From: Acanthamoeba sp. SK_2022b | Taxonomy: Eukaryota; Discosea; Longamoebia; Acanthamoebidae | Direction of reading: 5' to 3' | Assembly: GCA_027943245.1 (NCBI GenBank) | Contig: JANDJZ010000312.1 | Span: forward strand, 1-54,050 | Length of the DNA: 54,050 nucleotides | Notes under the pieces: model-generated | What the model was told of the DNA's origin: nothing | The model's input: the letters and a program-made list of their open reading frames with translations, nothing else | Databases searched by the model: none | Part shown: positions 32,501 to 43,542 of the stretch, one piece after another | Numbering within the stretch: position 1 is the stretch's first letter | How the letters are laid out: each line of letters starts with the position of its first letter | Translations under genes and position numbers: made by a program

Positions 32501-33060
32501 GGTGGGCAGGGTGATCATCCATCTCATTGGCCAATTGATGGCTTTGGCCAGTAGGTTGAGTTTGGCTTCAGCTGTCATACCACAGCTATGCTCCGGTTCT
32601 TTGCACTCCAGTAGACCAGGCCGCCTGCAAGAGTGAAGAGTTCTCCTGCCCAGTCTGCATCTGCAAAGCCTCTGGTTGTGAGGCCGCTTATGTCTGGTGT
32701 GTAGTGTATAGGTCCTGTGTGCTGTGCAGATACCTGAACAAGTGTTTCACTGTGGCCCAGTGGTCCCCTCATAGGCGTTAAGATACCTACTGAGGACACA
32801 GGTCATGTATGCAATGTCTGGTCATGACACTAAAGGCAATGTAGTTTAGCTGGCATAGCCAATCAGTATGGACGTCAACAAAAGTTTAAAGTGTGCAATA
32901 GCCTGAGGTAAAGCGTGGAACAGCCTGTGGTCTTCAGTGCAAGCTGTTCCTTGAGCGCTCACAGCATCTTCCTGGTCTTGTAGGTGCAAACATATCAGCC
33001 TGAACTGCATGTCCAGATATAGGTTGATGAACCCAGCCGCCTGTTGCATCCTCATTTGGG
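32500..33060 (-). mobile_element. Copia family 2, RT/RNase H fragment
   Basis: Minus-strand frame includes GLTTRGFADADWAG and GGLVYWSAKNRS near 32,590-32,690, then TAEAKLNLLAKAI near 32,540: the copia RNase H layout. It resembles the plus-strand piece at 35,070-35,260. Frames are broken; no LTR attached. Confidence 0.75.
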
Positions 33061-33089
33061 TCAGCAAACACAACATCCCACAAGTTTCA

Positions 33090-34016
33090 CAAGAGCAGTA
33101 CAAACACCACACAACAGCACAACAACTCCACACCACACCACAACTGCACCACATCCTAACAACACCCAATACCACCACAATGCCCTGGTGTTGCGGTGGT
33201 GTTGTAATTATGGTGTTGTGGTGGTGTTGTATTTGTTTTGTTCTGATGTTGTAGTTCCATTGTGGAGTTGGTGTTGTGTTGTGGTGATGTGGTGTTGTTG
33301 TGGTGGTCGAGTTGTGATGTGGTGCTACTGTGGTGATGTTGATGTTGTGGTGGTGTAGTTTATCTGGTGGTGTTGTGGTGATGGTGTTGTTGTGGTGGTG
33401 TTTTGGTGATGTGGTGTTGTGGTGTTATTGTGGTGGTGATGTTGTTGTGGTGGTGTTGTGGTGATGTTGTGGTGATATAAGAGTGTTGAGGGGATATTGT
33501 GGTGATGTTGTAGTGATGGTGTATTCATGGTGGCGTGATGTGGTGGTGTTGTGGTGATGCTGTGGTGCTGCTGTGGTGATGTTGTGGTGGTGTTGTGGTG
33601 GTGGTGGTGGTCAGGTGGTGGTGGTGGTCAGGGCCCTCACAAAATCGCTCATGGCGCTGCTCTCGCCCAGCCACTGGCCCATCTCCTGCACCACAAACTC
33701 CCACTGGTCGACCTTGCGCACCACCACACTCTCCACCGCCTCTCTCTCCTCCTGCTCCTCCTCCTGCTCTCTCCCTCCCGCTTGGTGGTGGTCAGGTGGT
33801 CAGGTGGTGGTGGTGGTGGTCAGGTGGTGGTGGGGGTGGTGGTCCAGTGGTGGTGGTGGTGGTGGTGGTGGTGGTGGTGGTGGTGGTGGTGGTGGTGGTG
33901 GTGGTCAGGTGGTGGTGGTGGTGGTCAGGTGGTGGTGGTGGTGGTCAGGTGGTGGTGGTGGTGGTCAGGTGGTGGTGGTGGTGGTGGTGGTGGTGGTGGT
34001 GGTGGTGGTGGTGGTC
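33090..34016. repeat. Minisatellite, CAC then GTG polarity, ending in pure GGT arrays
   Basis: CAC polarity to 33,180, then GTG polarity. From 33,785 it becomes (GGT)n arrays broken by GTCAGGTGGTGG units. The purest GGT runs are 33,849-33,905 and 33,969-34,015. Confidence 0.9.
33632..33785 (-). pseudogene. Host-like coding segment embedded in GGT repeat
   Basis: Minus-strand frame reads SGREQEEEQEEREAVESVVV and RKVDQWEFVVQEMGQWLGES, ending AMSDFVRAL. GC-rich, balanced codon use like the genes of the arms and unlike the repeat on both sides. No family recognised. It looks like one exon of a lost or captured gene. Confidence 0.4.
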
Positions 34017-34044
34017 AGTTATATTGCTTGCTTGGAGCTATACC

Positions 34045-34863
34045 AACAGGAGTCCTTATAATGGATGCCCATGTTGCCACCTTCCATCCAGGGGCAACAG
34101 AGATACATATGACTCCAAATGTCCTTGCTTGCAATAAACTCTGTTGTTGATGCTACGCTCAACCCCTGCTGTTAATTGCTTGCTCAGAGTCATACAAACA
34201 GGAGTTGGTCAGAGACCAGATCCTAGAATGAGGGTGGATGTGCCAACCTTGGCGACCTCCACTGCATGGAGGTAACAATCCACAGTGCCACTCCACCAAC
34301 CACCGATTGCCATGATCTGCTCCCTCCACAGACCACCCATCATGGCCACAGTGGCGCCACCCAATTCGCAATGAGTGTGAGGAGACCACAGCATCCAGGC
34401 CAGCGTTGCACACCATTCTCTTGCAGACAGAAGTGATGGTGCTAGACATGAGCTGACGTCCACCAGCTGATCAAAACAGCAGCCCAGGCGCCTTGCCCCA
34501 AAGCGCCATGAACTGACAATGCAGGTGAACTGGGCACCAAGGGGCCAACGCCAGCACCCTGGTGGTCAGCCACAGCAGAATTGGCCACCAGGGCTGCGCC
34601 TCCCACCACGGCACAACAATCAGCCCAATGGTGTGACACTCAACGAGGTGCTGCACAATACTCACAAGGCGCTGCCGCATGACCCTGGCACCCGCTTGCA
34701 GCTGACACAGCTCCTTGGTGTGCTGAAGCTTCAGCTCAGGAATAAAGACACAGCCCAGCCGCAGGTGGAGCACCAGTCCCATGACCTCCACCCACTGTGC
34801 TGGCCGCCACTGGCCCTTGGAAGTCTTGCGCACCCACGCTTCCCACACTTTAGAAGACACCAC
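34045..34863 (-). mobile_element. DIRS-type element, right part with tyrosine recombinase
   Basis: Terminal repeat 34,045-34,206 is the inverse of 29,893-30,010 plus 29,105-29,145. On the minus strand, 34,863-34,500 carries the RNase H-adjacent segment (LHLRLGCVFIPELKLQHTKE, then PWWEAQPWWPILL), and 34,463-34,209 a tyrosine recombinase C-terminus: SSHSLRIG in one frame, then GGATVAMMGG and IMAIGGWWSG in the next. The shift inside the HSLRIGGA motif marks it as dead. Confidence 0.75.
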
Positions 34864-34899
34864 TGGAGTTCGTTGGTGTCCTGTACTGATTGGCTGTAG

Positions 34900-35751
34900 G
34901 GTGGCTCAACTATATTGCCCTGGCCTTGTGACTGGACATTGTGTACGTGACATGTTCTCAGTAGGCATCTGAACGCCTATGGGGGGGAACACTGGGCTGT
35001 GGTGAAACATTTATTCAGGTACTTGTGTGGCATGCAAGAGCTGGTGATATGATACATGCCAGATGTGAGTGGCCTTATGACCAGAGGCTTCTCAGATGTG
35101 GACTGGGCTGGAGACAAAACTATGTGCAAGTCAATGTCTGGCATCCTCTACATGTTTGCAGGTGGCCTGGTCTACTGGAGAGTGAAGAACCAATCCTGCA
35201 TTGCTACGTTGGCTGCTGAGGCTGAACACAATGCGCTGGCTGAAGCCATCAAGCACACAATCTTCCTTGGCCACTTCTATGACAACTTAGGACTTGATTG
35301 AGTGAGTTGAATGCCAATCTACTGTGACAATGAGAGTGCGCTGATGATTGTGACCTCATGACCTGGTGAGTATCATCAATGATCAAAGCACTATGGCATC
35401 AAGTTGGCGCTGGTACATGAGAACCTAGCCAATGAGATGATTAGCCTCCACTACATGCCCATGGCCATCATGCTGGCTGACATGCTCATGAAGGCCCTTG
35501 GTAGAGGACGTGTGAATGACTTGTGTGTTGAGCTAAATCTTGTAAGGTGTTCCTGATTGTGAGTTACCTAATAAGGTACTCAGATCAACAGTCACTCTGG
35601 AACACCAAATGAGGTATCCAAGCACATTAAGGCATGCCTTAAAGTTTAGGAGTTATGTTGTAGTACAACTGTCTACAACAATATATTCAGCAGTAATAAA
35701 ACCAGAGAGAACCCTGTTCTCTCACTTCACACTTTATTCTTCACCACAAAG
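34900..35751 (+). mobile_element. Copia family 2, 3' fragment: RNase H and truncated 3' LTR
   Basis: Frame reads MPDVSGLMTRGFSDVDWAG, GGLVYWRVKNQS, AAEAEHNALAEAIKHTIFLG near 35,056-35,260. Then come PIYCDNESALMIV and HYMPMAIMLADMLMKALGRG to about 35,550, the typical C-terminal copia order. LTR 35,554-35,751 is a third copy of the TGTTGTGA family (here TGATTGTGAG), missing about 25 bases at its end. 35,752-36,035 is AT-rich, with nothing recognisable. Confidence 0.78.
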
Positions 35752-36039
35752 CACTACCTTGAAGGTCCAGGGGAAGGGTGGCTTAATCAATGAAGGTGCA
35801 CCATTTTGGGTAACACTTGGGAAGGGACAACCCAAGTATAAAACCAAAATGTCACCGGATTCAAGATTACCAACACCCAGCAATCTAGATGGACAAAGCT
35901 GAGAAGAGACCAAGGGAAGAAAGTGGCACCACAAACCTAAACAAGCAAGAAATCCAGCACCAACACTACAAGCACCAATGATACAGGCCTTGAGAAAGGA
36001 AAAGGTCAAACTCCAGCTCAAGAACCTGCCCTTTGCCCT

Positions 36040-36962
36040 TTGCCCCACAACACCATAGAATTCACAACACCATCTCAACACCACCACCACACCACCACCA
36101 CACCACAATTCCATCATCACAACACCACCACACTCCCACCACCACAACATCACCACCACACCAACATCACAACACCACCCCCACAACATCACCACAACAC
36201 CATCACCACACCACCACATCAGTACCACCACAACTTCACATCATCATACCAACATCACCACAACACCACACCAACACACAACACCACCACACAACACCAC
36301 ACCAACACACAACACCACCACACAACACAACACCATCGCAACATTACACAACAACACAACAACACAACAACACCACCACACCACCACAACACCACAACTC
36401 CAGCACGCACCACCACTACACAACATCACCACACCACACCACAACACCACAACTCCAGCATCACCACAACTCAACATCACCACACCACACCACAACTCAA
36501 CATCACCACACCACACCACAACACCACCATAACACCACAACCACATCACCACAACATCACAACACTATTACCACGACATCACCACAACACCACAACAACA
36601 TCACCACAACATCACCACAACATCACAGACACTGGGTTCAGTTGAGCTGTCATTTTATACCTCACATCATGGTGTTGTTGGGGTGTGGTAATTTTCTGTT
36701 GATGTTGTGATGTTGTGGTGGTGTTGTGTTGTGGTGTTATAGTTGTTGTGGTGGTGGTGTTGTGCTGTGGTGTTGTTTGTAATGTTGGGGCATTGTGGTG
36801 TGTTGTAGTGGTGGTGCTGTAGTATTGCTGTGGTGGTGTAGTAGAATGTTGTGGTGTTGTGGTGTTGCTGTGGTGGTGGTGTTGTGGCGTAGTGGTGTTG
36901 TGGTGTTGTGGTGATGGTGTTGGTGAGGTGGTGTGGTGCTGTTGTGGTGGTGAGGTGTTGTT
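36040..36962. repeat. Minisatellite, CAC then GTG polarity
   Basis: CAC polarity 36,040-36,630, a short unique bridge, then GTG polarity from 36,670. The flip is at tcacatcatggtgttg. Confidence 0.88.
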
Positions 36963-38985
36963 TGTTAGAGCTGACCACCATCGACTCTATAAGATGAACA
37001 AGTGTATTACTAAAGAAACCTGCAGAGAAATGATAGTTTCTCTGCAGGTACATTTTAGGTAACAACCCTCAGTGGAAATGCTGAGTTACAACAACAGGTG
37101 GCAGCGACACTCTCAAGTGATGACCAGACAGCCATCTGCCCTTGCGCTTGGTGTAGTTGTTGGGTGGCTCCTTGTTGAAAGGAGGAGTGAACACCTCAGG
37201 CACATTGTCCAGTCGCTTGGTCTTGGTGCCCTTGATGAAGTGCCAGAGCTTCTTTGACTGAAGCGTGGCTTGAAGGTTGTAGAGAGAGATCCAGTCTCTT
37301 GTGGCAAATGCCAAGACACCTGCAGACGCCTACAACACACTTGAGAGCCACTTCAACCCAGCCAAGACAGCTGTACACTTCAACCTCTACGCTGAGCTGA
37401 CTGAGCTCAAGCTCAAGCACAGCACTGAGCTTGTTGCTCACTTCGCCCACATTGATGAGCTCGTCGCTTGCCTGAAGACTGACACATCCCAGATCATGGA
37501 TGACCAGGTCACCTTCTTCACCCTCAACAGTCTGACCACCTATGAGGTCGTCAAAACTGTCATCCTGTCCTCACCCACCGCCATGAGCAAGGACACTGTC
37601 AGACAAGCCCTTCTTCAACATGAAGCTTGTCTGTCCAAGTCAACGCACTGATCAACTCCACAAGCAATACTCTGCTCTTCACAGAGCAATGCAAACCTAC
37701 TCCTTGTCACAACGACTCTTCCCACCACCAGAGCCAACCTACTCACCCCACTCATTGACTGCAGCAGAAGAACCACTGCGTGCCCTACAACCCTGAGGCT
37801 TGCAGCTACTGCCTACATGTGGGCCACTTCGTCCAAGACTGCTGGATGAAGCAGAACAATGCCAAGGACAAGGTCAATGGGCCTTGAGAGACAATCAGTC
37901 GTCTCATCCCAAGGAGCAGCTCCACAACATGGTGCTCATCTCCAATGCCAGCCACAACCTCAATCAAGGTCAAGCCAGCAGCTGGATCTTCAACACTGGG
38001 GCCACTGGGAGCTTTTCCTATCAACGGGAATTGTTCCACAACTTCAAGGCGACCAGCACCAGCTGCAACCAAATCAAGCTTGGCAACCATGAGGAGCTGC
38101 TGATTGTTGGACGTGGCAACATCCACACCATCACTTGAACCAACAGCCGCATCATCAACATCGTCCTTCACAACATCAGCTACATCCCTGTGCTCAGGGC
38201 CAACATCCTCTCACCCAACAGCCTTCTCTCCAACAGCTTCATGATCACTCTTGTTGACGGTGGATGCGAGGTCCACCATTGACTCTCAACACGCCCAGCC
38301 TTCAAAATTCTACAGCAAGGCAGCCTCCTCATTGTCCCACTTCAGACTCTCCCTATCAACAATGTTGTCAATCTGGGACAAACTACCAGTGACGTGTGAG
38401 CGCTCAACCACAACAACATCAAGAGCAAACACTCAATACACGCCACCATTGCAGCATCGCCTCAATCAGCCAAGGCCAAGCACACCACTACTGCCACACA
38501 TATATCCACCATTGGGGCCAACCCTGCTCTTCCGCTTCATAAAGCCAAGACTCAGCTCTCCTACAACAAGCTTCATCAACAACTTGGCCATGCCAGCAAG
38601 GATGCTCAAGCTCTTCATAAAGACAGTACTACCAGTCAACACTCCCTTCCAAGTACTACATTCCAACAACAGTGGCAAGTACTGCAGCAACGAGTTCATG
38701 GACTACCTGTGAACCATTGGCATCTCCTTCCAGCCCACTCCAGCCTACACGCCACAGTACAATGGCGTCACTGAGCAGTTCAACCACACCATCATTGAGA
38801 TGACATGCACCATGCTCATTGCTGCTGACCTTGCCAAGGCCTTCTGGGGAGAGGCCATCACACATGCTACGTCAACAACTGTCTGCCAACCCACGCCAAC
38901 CACAACCTATCACCCCTTCAGGTGATCAACAGAATGAAGCCAAGGCTTGGCATCTTCCATCCATTCAGTGCCAAGGAGCAAGGTA
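36963..38985 (+). mobile_element. Copia family 3, 5' half (LTR, gag, protease, integrase), rearranged
   Basis: LTR start TGTTAGAGCTGACC at 36,963. Gag core on the plus strand at 37,301-37,651 (TPADAYNTLESHFNPAK), zinc knuckle CSYCLHVGHFVQDC near 37,805, protease-like WIFNTGATGSF near 37,985, and integrase (SNNSGKYCSNEFMDY, PQYNGVTEQFNHTI) 38,660-38,800. The N-terminal part of gag (LYNLQATLQSKKLWHFIKGT) lies on the opposite strand at 37,069-37,300, so the 5' end is internally inverted. Truncated at about 38,985 by minisatellite; several stops. Confidence 0.82.
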
Positions 38986-41759
38986 CAATATACAACATCA
39001 CCACAACATCACCACAGCACCACATCACAACATCACCACAACACCACAACACCCATAACATCACCACAACACCCATAACATCACCACAACACCATCACAA
39101 CAGCACAACAGCACAACAGCACAACAGCACAACAGCACAACAGCACAACAACAACATTGTTGTGGTGTTGGTGTGGTTGTGTTGTGGTGGTGTGGTGGTG
39201 TTGCAGTTGTGTTTTAGAGGGGGGGGGGTTGTTGTGGTGTTGGTGTGGTTGATGGTGTAATGGTGTAGTGTTGTGATGTTGTGATGGTGTTGTGGTGATG
39301 GCGATGTTGTGATATTGTAATGGTAATGGTGTTGTAGTGGTTATGGATGTGGTGGTGTGGTGAAGTTGTGATGTTGGTGGAACAACACCACACCACCACC
39401 ACAGCAGCCCAACAGCAACACCACACCACCACAACACCACCACATCACCACAACACCACACCATCACCACAATACCACCACCCATCACCAACACCACTAC
39501 ACCACAACATCACCACAACATCATCACACCAACATCACCACAACATCATAACAACAACACCACAACACCACAATATCAACACAACATCACCACACCAACA
39601 GCACCACACCATCATGACAACATCACCACAACACCACACCACAACACCATCACCACAACACCAACACACCATCACAACACCACCACACCACAACCACACC
39701 ACCACACCACCATACCATCACTACACCACCACAACATCACCACAACATCACCCCAACATCAAAACCGATGGTGTTGTGGTGATGTGGTGGGGTTGTTGAT
39801 GTAATGGTGTTGTTGTTGTGGTGGTGTGGTGTTGTTATGGTGTTGTGGTGGTGTGGTGTTGTTGTTGTGGTGGTGGTGTGGTGGTGTCATGGTGTGGTGG
39901 TGTGGTTGTGGTGTGGTGGTAATTTTGTGGTGGTGGTTGTGGTGTGGTGGTAATTTTGTGGTGGTGTGGTGATGGTGTAGTGTGGTGGTGATGGTGTGGT
40001 GATGTTGTGGTATCACAACACCACTACGTCACAACTACACCACATCACCACACCACCAACATAAAAAACATCACACCATCACCACAACACCAAAACTGGT
40101 GGTATGGTATTGTGGTGGTGTTTTGGCGGTGATGGTGTGGTGGTGATATGGTAGTATTGTGGTGTTGTGGTGGTGTTGTGGTGTTGTGATGCTGTGGTGT
40201 TCTTCTGTTGTGGTAATGTGTTGTGGTGGTTTTGTAGTGGTGTTGGTGGTGTGGTGATGATGTGGTGTTGTTGTGTTGAGGTGCTGTTGTGGAGATGGTA
40301 TGGTGTTGTGGTGATGTTGTGGAGGTGATGGTATGGTGTGACGTTGTGGTGGTGGCGTGGTGATGTTGTGGAGGTGATGTGGTGGAGATGGTGTGGTGTT
40401 GTGGTGATGTTTTGGTGGTGTTGTGGTGTGACGTTGTGGTGGCAGAGTGGTGATGTTGTGGTGTAGTTGTGACATCGTGTTGTGATGGTGTGGTGGTGTT
40501 GTGGTGATGGTGTAGTGGTGTTATTGTGCTGTTATGCTGGTTTTGTGGTGGTGTTGTGGTGATGGTGTGGTGTTGGTGTGGTGATTTTGTGATGGTGTGT
40601 TGGGTAATGTTGTGGTGTTGAGGTTGTGGGCTGGTGTTGTGGTGGTTTTTACGTGATGGTGAGCACCACATCAACACCACAACATCACTACCACCACAGC
40701 ATCATCACAACAACACCACACCTGCACCAAAACACCACCACAACACCAACACAACCACACCACAGCATCACCACAACACCACACCAATACCACACTACCA
40801 TCACCACAAAATCATCACAACCTCACTACAACACCACCACAACACCAGAACACCCCATCACCATACCACCCATGGTGGGTGGTGGTGGTGGTGGTGTGGT
40901 GGTGGTGTTGTGGTGGTGTTGTAGTGGTGGTGTGGTGTTGTTGTGATGGTGTGTGTGGTGGTGGTGTTGTGGTGTGGTGTTGTAGTGGTGGTGGTGGTGG
41001 TGGTCCCACAACAACACCCCACACCAGCACAACACAATCAAAACACCACCACAACATCTCCACAAATCCACCAAAACACCACCACCACATCACCACACCA
41101 GTACCACATCACCACAATAATGCCACACCATCCCAGCATCACAGCAACAACATCATGGCATCACCACACAAAAACCACATTATTGTAAGCGCACTCTGGT
41201 TGTCACAGATCAGGATTCTGCTCACGCAGTCAAAGCCCAGAAGTTCCAAGTAAGATTACAGGTTGGCAGTGGCGCAGTGAGTTTAGCCTCAGCCATTGGT
41301 GGTGTTTTGGTGGTGTTGTGGTGATGTTGTGGTGATGTTGTGGTGTTGTGGTGATGATGTTGTGGTGGTGAAGTGGTGGTTTTGTGATGGTGTGGTAGTA
41401 TTGTTGTGGTGGTGCTGTGTTGGTTTTGTGGGGATGTTGTAGGGAGGTGGTGGTGTTGTTATGGTTGTGTTGTGGTGTTGGTGGGGTGATATTGTGGTTT
41501 TGTGGGGATGATGGTGCGGTGGTGGTGATGAGGAGGTGATGTTATGATGGTGCGGTGGTGCGTGATGATGGTGCGGTGGTGGTGATGAGGAGGTGATGTT
41601 ATGTTGTGGTATTTTGGTGTTGTGGTGGTATTGTGGGAGTTGTGTTGTTGTGGTGTTGTGGTGGTGTTGTTGTGGTGGTGATGTGGTGGTGATGTGGTGG
41701 TGATGTGGTTGTGGTGTTGTTGTGGTGTGGTGGTGTGTTGTTGTGTTGTTGTGTTGTGG

Positions 41760-41840
<81 letters not shown>

Positions 41841-42215
41841 GGTGGTGGTGGTGGTGTACTAGCGGTGGTGTAGTTGGGTGGTGTTGTTGAATTGTTGTGG
41901 TGGTATTGTTGTATGCTGTGGTGGTGCTGTGGTGTTATTGTGGTGGTGGTGTGGTGGTGGTGTGGTGTTGCTGTAGTGATGTTATGTTGTTGTGATGTTG
42001 TGGTGGTGGTGTTGTGGTGTGGTGGTGTGGTGGTGTTATGGTGTTGTGGTGGTGTGGTGGTGTTGTGGTGTTGTGATGTTGTTGTTGATGTGGTGTTGTT
42101 GTGGTGTTGTTGGTGTGGTTGTGGTGATGTGGTGATGTTGTGGTGTTGTGGTGATGGTGGTGTGGTGAGGATGGTGTGGTGATGATGTGGCGTTGTGGTG
42201 TTTGTTGGTTCAACA
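38986..42215. repeat. Minisatellite block with at least nine polarity flips
   Basis: Alternating A/C-rich and G/T-rich segments. Flips are near 39,155, 39,380, 39,768, 40,013, 40,097, 40,658, 40,870, 41,003 and 41,300. Includes CACAACAG octamers at 39,095-39,145. 41,165-41,290 is a short unique stretch without a recognised feature. Confidence 0.9.
41759..41840. repeat. Pure (TTG)n array, about 27 units
   Basis: Uninterrupted GTT/TTG triplets within the GTG-polarity block, grading into GGT at 41,840. Confidence 0.95.
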
Positions 42216-43440
42216 GGAAGGGCTACCTCCTTAGTGACCATCAGTCACAGCAGGGTGCTGAGCGACAATTCCAAACCGAGTTATTGCTCAGTAGGGAACC
42301 CAACAGTTCCTCACACAGTTGGAGTTTCTCTGCAGGTTTCTTTAGTAATACACTTGTTTGTCTTATAGAGTTGATGGTGGTCAGCTCTAACACGCCCCTC
42401 CAGTGGAGATGTGTTTAGACGCTGAGGCTGAGGATGGTCTTGAGCTTGGAGAAGTGAGTGATGGGGAGTGCCTTTGTGAGTACATCAGCTGGCATGTACT
42501 CAGTTGGGCAGTCGTGAAGGAAGAGGTGCCCAAGAGTGATGGAATTGCGCAGATGGGTGAGCTTGATGTTGTAGTGCTTCATCTGGGCATGGAACACGTG
42601 GATTGGCTGGGTTGTGAGGTGAAGTGCACTCTGGTTGTTGGTGTGCAAGAGGAGCTTCATGTCACTGAACCAGAGCTGCTGCATCAGGCGCCTCATGTAG
42701 AGTGCCTGCTTGGCAGCCTTGGAGAGAGAAGTCAGCTCTGCCTCAGTGGAGGACAGAGTGACTGTGGACTGGCTCTGTGCCACATGATTGGGCCGCCACT
42801 GAGTATGAAGATGTAGCTGGACACAGACTTGTGGTTGTTGCCGCCCCAGTTGGCATTGGAGTAGCTGATGGGTAGGTGTAGTGGCTGGCACTGGTTGATG
42901 GCTGTGAGTCTGGTGTGTCTGTGACTGTAGGTGATGGTCAGGTTGTGTGTGCTGTTGAGGTAATGAAGAACGTGTTTGATGGCGCCCCAGTGTTCGTTGT
43001 TGAAGGCGTTGATGTGGCAACTGAGCATGTTGACTGTGAAGGCAACGTGAGTGCCAGATAGAGGAGTGAGCTGACTGCCTGCCTGTAAGGGATATCCTTA
43101 CAGGCTGTGGGTGTCTGCTCCTTACAGGCTGTGGGTGTCGGCACCAGCTTGGATAGTGAGAGGCTGTGGACCATTGGGGTTGGAGCAGCCTTAGAGTTGT
43201 TCATATTGAACTTCTTGAGGATGTTCTTGACGTGGCCCTGCTGGCAAAGTTGGAGAGTGTGGGCATGTTGATCATGCAGCACTTCGATGCCGAGGATGGA
43301 GCTCATGGCTTCAAGGTCTTTGATCTGGATCTTGGCTGTGAGCTCTCTCTTGATCTGGTCAACATGTGTGTGTGACCCAATCAGGAGGCAGTTGTAGATG
43401 GACACTATTGTTGGCAGTTGATTGCTCTGCGTGTGCCTGA
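42216..43440 (-). mobile_element. Copia family 3, 3' half (RT, RNase H, LTR)
   Basis: On the minus strand, RT C-terminus at 43,405-43,000 (TAKIQIKDLEAMSSILGIEV, IPYRQAVSSLLYLAL). RNase H at 42,800-42,415 (LSSTEAELTSLSKAAKQALY, LHDCPTEYMPADVLTKAL) ends in a stop at 42,415. LTR start TGTTAGAGCTGACC at 42,392 (sense), matching 36,963. One frame shift separates RT and RNase H. An 18-base ACAGGCTGTGGGTGTC-type duplication occurs at 43,101-43,140. Confidence 0.82.
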
Positions 43441-43542
43441 AGTAGATGCAGGGATGGGCCTTGGCCTAGGGACAGTTGCGTCTCTGTTGCCCAACCATGC
43501 AATACTCAGAGTTTTGTATTATGTACCACCACCTGTTGTTTA

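Noticed and set aside
33551..34150. Open frames coding long Trp/Gly/Val runs
   Set aside because: These are the (GGT)n and GTGGTG arrays read in three frames; no start context or domain.
26130..42215. Possible CRISPR or tandem satellite with fixed unit
   Set aside because: No constant direct repeat with unique spacers and no fixed unit length; this is eukaryotic triplet-based minisatellite.
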